This document shows positions 1 to 5,602 of a DNA stretch of 5,674 nt, one piece after another. The notes beneath the pieces were generated by a model that was given only the letters and a program-made list of their open reading frames with translations, had not been told where the DNA came from and searched no databases. This DNA is from JAJFFW01 sp038534195 (GTDB taxonomy: Bacteria > Pseudomonadota > Alphaproteobacteria > Caulobacterales > Parvularculaceae), in contig JBCAXE010000078.1 of the NCBI GenBank assembly GCA_038534195.1, positions 1 through 5,674 on the forward strand. The letters are read 5' to 3'. The position numbers were made by a program, and so were the translations under genes. Numbering within the stretch: position 1 is the first letter of the stretch; every line of letters starts with the position of its first letter.

Positions 1-266
1 CGGTCGGTCTCATGGCGGACCGCTTCGGTCCGCTGCGAGCCGGGGCCTTATCGCGCACGCCTGCCAGGGCCTGCGCGGCGGAGGGCGCGCTTTCCGAACC
101 AGTCTCCGTAATCGAGGGAGACTGACGCGCGGCTGAAATCCTGACGAACCTCAGCCGCCGCAAAGGCGCGGGCCTACACGGGGCCGGATGTTCTCAAAAG
201 AAAACATCCGCCTGCCGGCCTCCGCGCCGCCGTCAAACGGTCGACAACGCTCTCAGCGCGCGAAGG
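1..266 (-). ncRNA. Putative structured RNA or long 5' leader, partial
   Basis: I do not recognise this RNA family; what can be seen is dense secondary structure on the minus strand. Arm A: outer stem 165-171/222-228 (7 bp), then 172-174/217-219, enclosing an 11-bp hairpin 185-195/200-210 with loop UUUU. Hairpin B: 129-141/146-158 (13 bp, loop GUCA). Hairpin C: 98-107/117-126 (10 bp, 9-nt loop), only 2 nt from B. Weaker stem 52-57/72-77. Hairpin D: 15-22/26-33 (8 bp, 3-nt loop). In A, B and C six positions are G-U if the minus strand is the RNA but A-C mismatches on the plus strand, so the minus strand is the likely transcript. A -10-like hexamer lies just upstream (273-278). No T-rich terminator is visible before the left edge, so it may be the leader of a gene outside the window. 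An rne-type leader is one untested idea. I see none of the conserved segments I would expect of RNase P RNA, SRP RNA or tmRNA. Confidence 0.45.
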
Positions 267-272
267 AGGGTC

Positions 273-301
273 AGTATACGGGGGGCGCCAAGGGGGGAAG
301 A
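273..301 (-). promoter_or_regulatory. Candidate promoter for the structured RNA (good -10, weak -35)
   Basis: On the minus strand a TATACT hexamer (plus 273-278) matches the sigma-70 -10 consensus at 5 of 6 positions and would start transcription near 266, just before the run of stable hairpins. The hexamer at 17-nt spacing (plus 296-301, TCTTCC) is a poor -35. A TTGGCG lies too close (7-nt spacer) to serve. The call rests mainly on the -10 and its position ahead of the structured stretch. Confidence 0.33.
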
Positions 302-332
302 TAAGTTTCCCACAAATTGTCCAGTATCTCAT

Positions 333-373
333 TGAAACCCGCCAACGGCGGGGGTTTCAGAGTTTTAGATTTT
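333..373 (+). terminator. Terminator-like hairpin, plus-strand orientation
   Basis: Arms 333-343 and 347-359 pair over 11 bp, with two extra G residues bulged in the right arm and a 3-nt loop (AAC). On the plus strand the stem is followed by GAG, then TTTT at 363-366 and TTTT again at 370-373. That is a weak intrinsic terminator shape for rightward transcription. No plus-strand gene precedes it in the window, so it may instead be an insulator or chance structure upstream of the leftward promoter at 273-278. Confidence 0.3.
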
Positions 374-487
374 CGAGAAAATCGGTTGAGCAGGAAATTT
401 TTTTCTCCACCTGCGGATGAAAAGGCGTGATGTGTCTTTGTAGCGGCGTTTACCCCGCCGATATGGCGCCGCAAGCAGAGAAATGGA

Positions 488-508
488 CGCCATGGTCAAG
501 CCATGGCG
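488..508. repeat. Perfect 8-bp inverted repeat around a 5-nt loop
   Basis: CGCCATGG (488-495) and CCATGGCG (501-508) are exact reverse complements separated by TCAAG. This could be an operator-like site or a small hairpin. Nothing nearby tells which, and no adjacent gene start depends on it. Confidence 0.3.
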
Positions 509-686
509 AGTCGGGTGTGGCGTCGGTGGTTCACTCATCGCCAAGACTGAATTTGTTGCACCGCTCTTTTTATTTATCCCCGCCAACTGTGCACACGGAC
601 GTTATCATGACACTCCGCTTTGCCATTTCTCTCCGACTCTCCTTGGCTTGACCGCGGGACCCATAGCGCAGCAAGTACAGCATTTA

Positions 687-715
687 AGGGGGACACTGAA
701 TACGATTCACCCCCT
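687..715. repeat. Imperfect palindrome with GGGGG/CCCCC ends
   Basis: The outer arms 687-692 and 710-715 pair over 6 bp (AGGGGG/CCCCCT). The inner arms 697-701 and 705-709 pair over 5 bp (TGAAT/ATTCA) around an ACG loop, and 693-696 forms a 4-nt bulge. The GAATACGATTC core beside G-runs resembles short intergenic palindromes that I recall as widespread in proteobacterial genomes, but I cannot confirm family membership from one copy. It lies in a cluster with two further palindromic elements (741-773, 801-909). Confidence 0.4.
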
Positions 716-740
716 CCAGACCCGGCCAACCGGCGTGCGG

Positions 741-780
741 CGCCCTCAGCGAGGGCGGGGCAAACCCCGCCCTAGTTTTC
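741..780 (+). terminator. Two competing hairpins; right one terminator-like on plus strand
   Basis: CGCCCTC (741-747), GAGGGCG (751-757) and CCCCGCCCT (765-773) give two mutually exclusive stems: 741-747/751-757 (7 bp, 3-nt loop) or 752-760/765-773 (9 bp, loop CAAA). On the plus strand the second is followed by AGTTTTC, a short T run, which gives a weak intrinsic-terminator shape. No plus-strand gene lies upstream, so a repeat-type element is as likely as a working terminator. Confidence 0.35.
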
Positions 781-800
781 AAGGTAACCAAAAAACACCC

Positions 801-909
801 CCTCATCCTGAGGAGCGCGCAGCGCGTCACGAAGGATTGGCTGCGATCTCGGCGCCCGGCTGCTGATCCTTCGTCACGCACCCCCTACGGGTTGCTCCGC
901 AGGATGAGG
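801..909. repeat. REP-like imperfect inverted repeat; possible valS terminator
   Basis: Left arm 801-837 and right arm 866-909 are imperfect reverse complements. The outer 16 nt (CCTCATCCTGAGGAGC versus CCTCATCCTGCGGAGC) and inner 14 nt (GCGTCACGAAGGAT versus GCGTGACGAAGGAT) differ by one base each. The middle of each arm differs (7 versus 14 nt), and a 28-nt loop (838-865) separates them. Elements beginning CCTCATCCTGAGGAG are, from memory, abundant intergenic palindromes in alphaproteobacteria, often giving spurious translations with PHPEER. Read on the minus strand, the element lies about 100 nt past the valS stop. It is followed, 5 nt after the stem, by six T residues (A run at 790-795), so it could act as the valS terminator. 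Confidence 0.65.
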
Positions 910-947
910 AGGTGTGTGCCTTGAGAAATAAAACCGTATAGGGAGCG

Positions 948-1009
948 TATCGGGATCGGGTCGTGAATTCTATGAGCTTCATCCCGATAAGCTCTCAAAG
1001 ACAGACCCG
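948..1009 (-). other. Inverted repeats just downstream of valS
   Basis: Three pairings compete directly after the valS stop: 948-956 with 981-989 (9 bp, TATCGGGAT/ATCCCGATA), 957-962 with 1004-1009 (6 bp), and 974-979 with 989-994 (6 bp). They form a foldable 3' end for the valS message. No T run follows closely (TTTT lies about 15 nt beyond the 9-bp stem), so this is not a standard intrinsic terminator. The stronger terminator candidate is the inverted repeat at 801-909. Confidence 0.3.
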
Positions 1010-3943
1010 CTAAAGCTCTTCCAATCGCGTGAACGCTGCTTTCAGCTTTTCGAGTTCTGTTTCCAGATCGGCGCGGCGGGTCTTTTGTTCTTCGACGACG
1101 GCAGGCGGCGCCTTGGCGACGAAATTTTCGTTTGCGAGTTTTTTGTCGATCCCCGCAATATCGCCTTCCGCTTTTGCGATTGCTTTTTGCAGCCGCCCTT
1201 TCTCTGCGCCGAGGTCAATCACATCCGCTAACGGCAGGGCGTATGTCATGCCGTCATGGATAATCTGAACAGCGCCTTTTGGCGCGGTAGTCGCGTGCTT
1301 AATGTCATCAAGGCGCGCGAGGCGCATCAGCGCTGTCTCGTTGGCGCTCAGTTTGTCTTTCGCACCTTCCGTCAGGTTGACCGCCAGCATTGAGATTTTG
1401 GCGCCGGCGGGCACGTTCATTTCAGCGCGCACCGAGCGGATTGCGGTGATAAGATCGATCGTCCACGTCATTTCCGCAGTGGCGGCGCTGCTTTCGAGCG
1501 CTTTGTCTTCGGTGGGCCATGCGGTGATGACGAGATGCTCATCCCTTGTCGCGAGGCCGCCCCATAGCTCTTCCGTGACGAACGGCATGAACGGATGCAA
1601 GAGCTTCAGGATCTGATCGAGCGCCCAGGCGATTGTTTTTTGCGTCTCGGCTTTCTCAGGACCGTCAGGCCCCTGCATGATCGGCTTGGCGATTTCCAGC
1701 GCCCAGTCGCAGAAGATATTCCACGTGAACTTATAGATCGCCGACGCGGCGTCATTAAAACGATACGCTTCAAGCTCGCGCGTAACAGCGCCCGCGCAGG
1801 CGTTCGCTTCGTGAACGATCCATTTGTTGAAGGTCGTCGTCACGGCGGCGGGATCAAAGGCCGGATCGACGGCGCACTCATTCATCTGCGTGAAGCGCGC
1901 CGCGTTCCAGAGCTTCGTTGAAAAATTCCGGTAGCCCTCAATGCGGCTTTCCGACAGACGGATATTGCGCCCCTGCGCCGCCATCGCCGCCAGGGTGAAG
2001 CGCAACGGGTCAGCGCCGTATTTATCGACGAGACCCAGCGGGTCGATGACATTGCCCTTGGACTTCGACATTTTCTGACCGTGCTCGTCGAGCACCAGCG
2101 CATGGATATAAACGTCCTTAAACGGAACGTCGTCCATGATGTAGAGCCCCTGCATCATCATGCGCGCGACCCAGAAGAAGATGATGTCGAAGGCGGTGAC
2201 GAGAGTCGAGTTCGGGTAATGCTTTTTCAGCGCCGCCGTCTCGTCGGGCCAGCCGAGCGTCGAGAACGGCCACAGGCCAGAGGAGAACCAGGTGTCGAGG
2301 ACGTCATGATCTTGACGATACGAGATCCTGCTGAGTTTTTTTTCATCACCGATTTTATCAAAAATGGGAAGCGCAATCTCCGCCAAATCTACCGTGACAT
2401 CTGGATTGAACCTACCATAATACTCCATGATCTTCGCTTTGATTTCAGCGTGATTTTCGGCAACGAATTCGATTTCGTGACCGGTGGCGTTACCGGCCTC
2501 GTCTAACTCTGGCCCATACCAAGCCGGTATCCGGTGCCCCCACCAGAGCTGGCGGGAGATGCACCAGGGCTCGATATTCCGCATCCACTGGAAATAGGTC
2601 TTTTCCCAGTTGGACGGGATGAAGCGCGTCTCGCCCTTCTCTACCGCCTCGATCGCGCGGCGGGCGAGATGTTCGGCGTTCACGAACCATTGGTCCGTAA
2701 GCATGGGCTCAATGACGACGCCGGAGCGGTCGCCAAAGGGCTGCATGATTTTCTTGTCCTCAACGCGGATCATGAGACCGTCGGCGTCGATATCGGCGAC
2801 GACGCGTTTGCGCGCTTCGAACCGGTCAAGGCCGCGATACTCGTCAGGCACAAGGTTGATGCCGTCCACAAATGCAGCGTCGGGGGCGCCGCCCTCTTCC
2901 ACGATCTGCTTCGCTTTCGCCGCTTCGTCGGCGTAAGGCGCGCCGTCGGCGCGCATCTGCGCCTTCGTGTCCATCAACCGATAAAGCGGAATATTGTTGC
3001 GCTTTGCGACGTCATAGTCGTTCGTGTCGTGGGCGCCGGTGATCTTTACCGCGCCAGAGCCGAAATCCGGGTCCGGATAATCGTCGGTGATAATCGGGAT
3101 CAGGCGGCGATGCGCCTTTGGGCCCACAGGGATTTCACAGAGCTTGCCGACAATCGGCGCGTAACGCTCGTCGGATGGATGCACCGCGACCGCCCCGTCG
3201 CCGAGCATGGTTTCAGGACGCGTCGTCGCAATTGAGATGTAGTCGCGGGTCTCGCGCAGCGTGACGTTTCCGTCTTCGTCTTTTTCCACATACTCGTAGG
3301 TCTCGCCGCCCGCCAGCGGATACTTGAAATGCCAGAATTGCCCGTCGACTTCCGAATTCTCCACTTCGAGATCGGAGATCGCTGTCTCGAATTTCGGGTC
3401 CCAGTTTACGAGGCGCTTGTCGCGATAGATGAGCCCGTCATTATAGAGTTTGACGAACGTCTTCATAACGGCGCGCACCATCTGATCGTCTGGGTCGCCG
3501 TTTTCGCCCATGGTGAAGCACTCGCGCGACCAGTCGCAGGAAGCGCCGAGGCGCTTGAGCTGATTGATGATCTGCCCGCCGCTCTCATGGCGCCATTCCC
3601 AGACCTTCGCGACGAACTCATCGCGGCTGAAGTCGGTGCGTTTTTGTTGATGTTCAGCGAGCTGGCGCTCCACCACCATTTGCGTGGCGATGCCGGCATG
3701 GTCCGTGCCCGGTTGCCAAAGAACCGCGCGTCCGCGCATGCGTTCGAACCGGCAGAGCACGTCTTGCAACGTGTTGTTGAGGGCGTGGCCCATATGGAGC
3801 GAGCCCGTCACATTCGGCGGCGGAATGACAATGGTGAACGGCTCGCCGTCCGGGTTCGCTTCGGGTTTGAAATAACCCTTCTCTTCCCATGCGGCGTAGA
3901 GCCTCGGCTCGGCCGACTTTGGATCGAATGATTTGTCGAGCAT
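1010..3943 (-). CDS. valS: Valyl-tRNA synthetase (ValRS), class I
   Basis: Charges tRNA-Val with valine in the cytoplasm, using ATP, and hydrolyses mis-charged Thr-tRNA-Val in its editing domain. It is a full-length protein of 977 aa. The class I signature HMGH is at residues 50-53, after PPPNVTGSL. GTDHAGIATQ is at 79-88. The editing (CP1) domain spans roughly 200-420, with TTRPETML at 240-247 and AHDTNDYD at 304-311. EPWCISRQLWWGHRIPAW is at 458-475, DVLDTWFSS at 547-555 and KMSKS at 624-628. An anticodon-binding helical domain follows from about 700, and the C-terminal coiled-coil tRNA-binding arm covers about 914-977. The ATG at 3943 is preferred: MLDKSFDP is where family members begin, and GAGGCGGGG lies 8-16 nt upstream. 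An in-frame TTG at 3961 would add six residues but overlaps that site. It has its own promoter candidate (3983-4010) behind a strong terminator, so it is probably monocistronic. Residues about 478-545 carry a longer linker than the basic form, in an AT-richer stretch. Confidence 0.98.
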   Translation of the reverse strand: MLDKSFDPKSAEPRLYAAWEEKGYFKPEANPDGEPFTIVIPPPNVTGSLHMGHALNNTLQDVLCRFERMRGRAVLWQPGTDHAGIATQMVVERQLAEHQQKRTDFSRDEFVAKVWEWRHESGGQIINQLKRLGASCDWSRECFTMGENGDPDDQMVRAVMKTFVKLYNDGLIYRDKRLVNWDPKFETAISDLEVENSEVDGQFWHFKYPLAGGETYEYVEKDEDGNVTLRETRDYISIATTRPETMLGDGAVAVHPSDERYAPIVGKLCEIPVGPKAHRRLIPIITDDYPDPDFGSGAVKITGAHDTNDYDVAKRNNIPLYRLMDTKAQMRADGAPYADEAAKAKQIVEEGGAPDAAFVDGINLVPDEYRGLDRFEARKRVVADIDADGLMIRVEDKKIMQPFGDRSGVVIEPMLTDQWFVNAEHLARRAIEAVEKGETRFIPSNWEKTYFQWMRNIEPWCISRQLWWGHRIPAWYGPELDEAGNATGHEIEFVAENHAEIKAKIMEYYGRFNPDVTVDLAEIALPIFDKIGDEKKLSRISYRQDHDVLDTWFSSGLWPFSTLGWPDETAALKKHYPNSTLVTAFDIIFFWVARMMMQGLYIMDDVPFKDVYIHALVLDEHGQKMSKSKGNVIDPLGLVDKYGADPLRFTLAAMAAQGRNIRLSESRIEGYRNFSTKLWNAARFTQMNECAVDPAFDPAAVTTTFNKWIVHEANACAGAVTRELEAYRFNDAASAIYKFTWNIFCDWALEIAKPIMQGPDGPEKAETQKTIAWALDQILKLLHPFMPFVTEELWGGLATRDEHLVITAWPTEDKALESSAATAEMTWTIDLITAIRSVRAEMNVPAGAKISMLAVNLTEGAKDKLSANETALMRLARLDDIKHATTAPKGAVQIIHDGMTYALPLADVIDLGAEKGRLQKAIAKAEGDIAGIDKKLANENFVAKAPPAVVEEQKTRRADLETELEKLKAAFTRLEEL

Positions 3944-3982
3944 GGGACCGCCCCGCCTCAATAAACGTCAAAGGAACCGCGG

Positions 3983-4010
3983 GTTATATCGCAATTGCGA
4001 GAAAGGTCGA
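3983..4010 (-). promoter_or_regulatory. Candidate sigma-70 promoter of valS
   Basis: On the minus strand TATAAC (plus 3983-3988) matches the -10 consensus at 5 of 6 positions, and TCGACC (plus 4005-4010), 16 nt upstream, matches -35 TTGACA at 4 of 6. The pair lies between the terminator at 4028-4071 and the valS ATG, giving a leader of about 30-35 nt that includes the purine-rich ribosome binding site. No riboswitch or attenuator fits in so short a leader. Confidence 0.5.
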
Positions 4011-4027
4011 GACCGGTTGCGCGCTTG

Positions 4028-4071
4028 AAAAAAGAACCGCCGCCAGCGGAGGGGCGAGCTGGCGGCGGTTC
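4028..4071 (-). terminator. Strong intrinsic terminator after the lipoprotein gene
   Basis: Arms 4034-4047 and 4058-4071 pair perfectly over 14 bp (GAACCGCCGCCAGC and its reverse complement) around a 10-nt loop. On the minus strand six T residues follow at once (A run 4028-4033). The element begins about 48 nt past the lipoprotein stop and separates that transcript from valS. The opposite orientation has no T tract, so it is directional. Confidence 0.88.
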
Positions 4072-4119
4072 AAGACCGGAAAGTCAAGGGATGGGAGGGA
4101 AGGGCTTTCCGGGGTTCGA

Positions 4120-4677
4120 TCAGTTTTGCGCCTCCGCAAATGTGAGCGTCGGGCGAAGATTGTCGATTAACTGGCGCGCATCGTAAGCGTCTGGATTGTC
4201 GCTCGGTTTATCGCCGCGCGCGACCTGGATGATGGCGCCGGTGATGTAGCTTGTGCGCTCGCGCGTCGTGGACGTGACGCCGCCGAAGCCGCCTCTGCGG
4301 AACCCGCCGCCGTAGAAGAAGCCGCGCCGGCCGAACCCGCCGCCGCCGAACGTTGTGCCCGTCGTGCGGAACGAGCGCATCGCGTCCGTGCTTGAGTCAA
4401 GGATAATGAAATAGTCATTGCCGCTTTCAAGCGTCACTTCCGCGGCGCGGTAGAGCACGTAATTCTCGATCGTGGCGCGGTCCGTTGAGCTGTTGCCTTC
4501 AAACGTCACGCGAAACTTGTCGGCCTCAAGCTGCTGGCTTGTGTAGCCGGGGCGATTTTTCACGGCGGGGCCGTAAGGCGTGATGCTGGCGCAGGCCGAA
4601 AGGGCGAGCAACGCTAAAACAGCGAAGACTGATCGCGTGCGTCGCGGGGCATGTGAGACTTGATCGGCGTACCGCAT
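4120..4677 (-). CDS. CC0125/CC1285-like lipoprotein with a glycine-rich segment
   Basis: A 185-aa predicted envelope lipoprotein of unknown function. A basic N-region (RRTR, residues 12-15) and hydrophobic core lead to the lipobox LSAC at 26-29, so Cys29 should be lipidated. After it come SITPYGPA and a conserved-looking block with FRVTFEGNSSTDR (55-67) and ENYVLYRAAEVTLESG (71-86). That block resembles the CC0125/CC1285 lipoprotein family I recall from Caulobacter relatives (related to DUF4136-type proteins). Residues 111-133 are rich in Gly, Phe and Arg. The tail (YITGAIIQVARG, 144-155) looks like a final beta segment. The ATG at 4677 is chosen because AGGAG sits about 7 nt upstream. An upstream in-frame ATG at 4722 would put 15 polar residues before the signal peptide and lacks such a site. 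The gene follows the methyltransferase after 90 nt and ends before a strong terminator. Confidence 0.82.
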   Translation of the reverse strand: MRYADQVSHAPRRTRSVFAVLALLALSACASITPYGPAVKNRPGYTSQQLEADKFRVTFEGNSSTDRATIENYVLYRAAEVTLESGNDYFIILDSSTDAMRSFRTTGTTFGGGGFGRRGFFYGGGFRRGGFGGVTSTTRERTSYITGAIIQVARGDKPSDNPDAYDARQLIDNLRPTLTFAEAQN

Positions 4678-4721
4678 AACTTTCTCCTGTGAGAATGAAA
4701 CTATGCGAGACTGCGCGCACA

Positions 4722-4738
4722 AGCGAATAAACTTCGCT
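4722..4738. repeat. Small 6-bp hairpin between methyltransferase and lipoprotein genes
   Basis: AGCGAA (4722-4727) and TTCGCT (4733-4738) pair around a 5-nt loop in the 90-nt gap. No T tract follows on the minus strand, so it is not an intrinsic terminator. It might be a processing or stability element between the two genes, or chance. I see no convincing promoter in the gap. Confidence 0.25.
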
Positions 4739-4767
4739 CACAGTCGCGTTAGCGCTTACGAAGAGCT

Positions 4768-5244
4768 TTAAACCCAGCGGCGCACGACTTTTTTGTAGTC
4801 CTCATACTCCTCGCCGAACTTGTCCGTGAGGTAGCGTTCTTCCGGAAGGATCACGAAAAAATGGAAAAGTAGGCCCGCAATTGCTGTCGTGAGGATAATC
4901 CAGAGATTGGACGTGGCGACGCCGAACCCTGCGCCGAAGAGCATCATGGCGAGATAAATCGGGTTACGCGAAAAGCGATACGGACCATTGATAAAAAGCT
5001 GCTTGGACGGCGTGTCGGGCTTTAAGGTTTCGCCGCCCGCCGCGAAGGCGGAGACCGCCGAGGTGATGATCCCGAGCGCGATGATGATCAGGAGACCGCC
5101 GAAGCCTTCAGCAAACGCGCGCGGCAAGGGCAGATTACCGCCGAGGAAAATGCGTGCGAGATAGCCTGCAACCAGCGCGATCATCATCACCGTCGGCGGA
5201 TGCAGCCAGACGCTGGGGCGATCTTCAAACCGTTCTCCGCTCAT
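4768..5244 (-). CDS. Membrane methyltransferase, isoprenylcysteine carboxyl methyltransferase/PEMT family
   Basis: A 158-aa integral membrane protein of the ICMT/phospholipid methyltransferase superfamily, which uses S-adenosylmethionine. The real substrate in bacteria is generally unknown. Hydrophobic segments lie at about 16-34, 48-69 and 96-133 (the last long enough for two helices). The family signature GPYRFSRNPIYLAMM is at 87-101, with RNPIY in the position of the usual RHPxY. The charged C-terminal motif with EERY (135-138), FGEEYEDY (143-150) and RRW (155-157) is also typical; in this superfamily these two regions build the SAM-binding site. Length is normal for the small bacterial members. 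The start is supported by AGGAGG ending 4 nt before the ATG. It begins 19 nt after the smpB stop, which suggests co-transcription but gives no clear clue to substrate. Confidence 0.88.
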   Translation of the reverse strand: MSGERFEDRPSVWLHPPTVMMIALVAGYLARIFLGGNLPLPRAFAEGFGGLLIIIALGIITSAVSAFAAGGETLKPDTPSKQLFINGPYRFSRNPIYLAMMLFGAGFGVATSNLWIILTTAIAGLLFHFFVILPEERYLTDKFGEEYEDYKKVVRRWV

Positions 5245-5263
5245 TGGACCTCCTCATTCTCGC

Positions 5264-5602
5264 TTATCCGCGGTCCCGCAACAGCCGCTGCTTGTCCCGG
5301 TTCCAGTCGCGCTGTTTGACGGTGTCGCGCTTATCGTGGGCTTTCTTGCCGACGGCGAGACCGACCTCAAGCTTCACCAGCCCGCGTGCGTTGAAATATA
5401 GCTTGAGCGGCACAATGGTGTAGCCCTTGCGTTCCACAGCTTGCGTCAGCTTTGCGATCTCGCGCGCCTTTAAGAGCAGTTTGCGCGGCCGCTTCGGCGC
5501 ATGGTTTTCGCGATTGCCGGCGGAATATTCCGGGATCGTCGCATTGATGAGATAAAGGCCGTCTTTTTCGGGCGATGCGTAAGCCTCGGCGATATTGGCC
5601 TG
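5264..5602 (-). pseudogene. smpB: SmpB (SsrA/tmRNA-binding protein), N-terminus missing at an apparent junction
   Basis: SmpB binds tmRNA and brings it to stalled ribosomes for trans-translation. Here 112 residues match the family: QANIAEAYASPEKDGLYLIN, IPEY, NRENHAPKRPRKLLL, ERKGYTIVPLKLYFN, the block GKKAHDKRDTVKQRDW and a basic tail ending LLRDRG. Full proteins are about 150-160 aa. The expected N-terminal part, with an IED.FEAG.VL.GTEVKSLR-like strand directly before QANI, is absent. The minus frame stays open to the window edge, but its residues before QANI (about 25, very Arg-rich) do not look like SmpB, and neither other minus frame restores it. The break lies at about 5600-5605. It could be a true rearrangement, leaving a dead gene, or an artefact at a contig end with an intact gene in the organism. 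The recognisable body is intact, with no frameshift. Confidence 0.85.

Larger units (their letters stand above)
302..686. other. Intergenic stretch with no recognisable gene
   Basis: No reading frame here resembles a known protein, has a convincing ribosome binding site, or fits its neighbours. Open frames exist on both strands but overlap one another and look random. The part from about 300 to 470 is visibly more AT-rich than the flanking genes. It holds short inverted repeats (333-359, 368-383, 488-508) and an 8-bp palindrome TGTGCACA at 588-595, for which I have no assigned role. Confidence 0.6.

Noticed and set aside
1..266. RNase P RNA, SRP RNA or permuted tmRNA as the identity of the structured stretch
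   Set aside because: None of the conserved sequence segments of these RNAs could be found on either strand, and no tag-peptide or CCA-type end is visible.
365..586. Minus-strand open frame of 73 codons
   Set aside because: No family resemblance, no good ribosome binding site, overlaps other random frames, and is in an AT-richer intergenic stretch.
588..595. TGTGCACA palindrome as a CRP/FNR-type operator
   Set aside because: It is only 8 bp, without the longer flanking half-site consensus and not near any gene start.
483..866. Plus-strand open frame of 127 codons in the left intergenic region
   Set aside because: Its C-terminal part is the translation of the REP-like inverted repeat (PHPEERAARHEG) and its middle crosses the other palindromes. 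There is no ribosome binding site or recognisable domain.
684..881. Minus-strand open frame of 65 codons
   Set aside because: It is made almost wholly of the three palindromic elements; a repeat translation, not a gene.
1..1009. CRISPR array or tRNA gene in the gene-free left part
   Set aside because: There are no regularly spaced direct repeats, and no cloverleaf with T-loop GTTCGANNC and an acceptor stem was found.
2534..3235. Long plus-strand frame (233 codons) opposite valS
   Set aside because: Antisense shadow of a conserved synthetase gene in GC-rich DNA; its residue make-up mirrors the valS codons. The same holds for 3329-3931.
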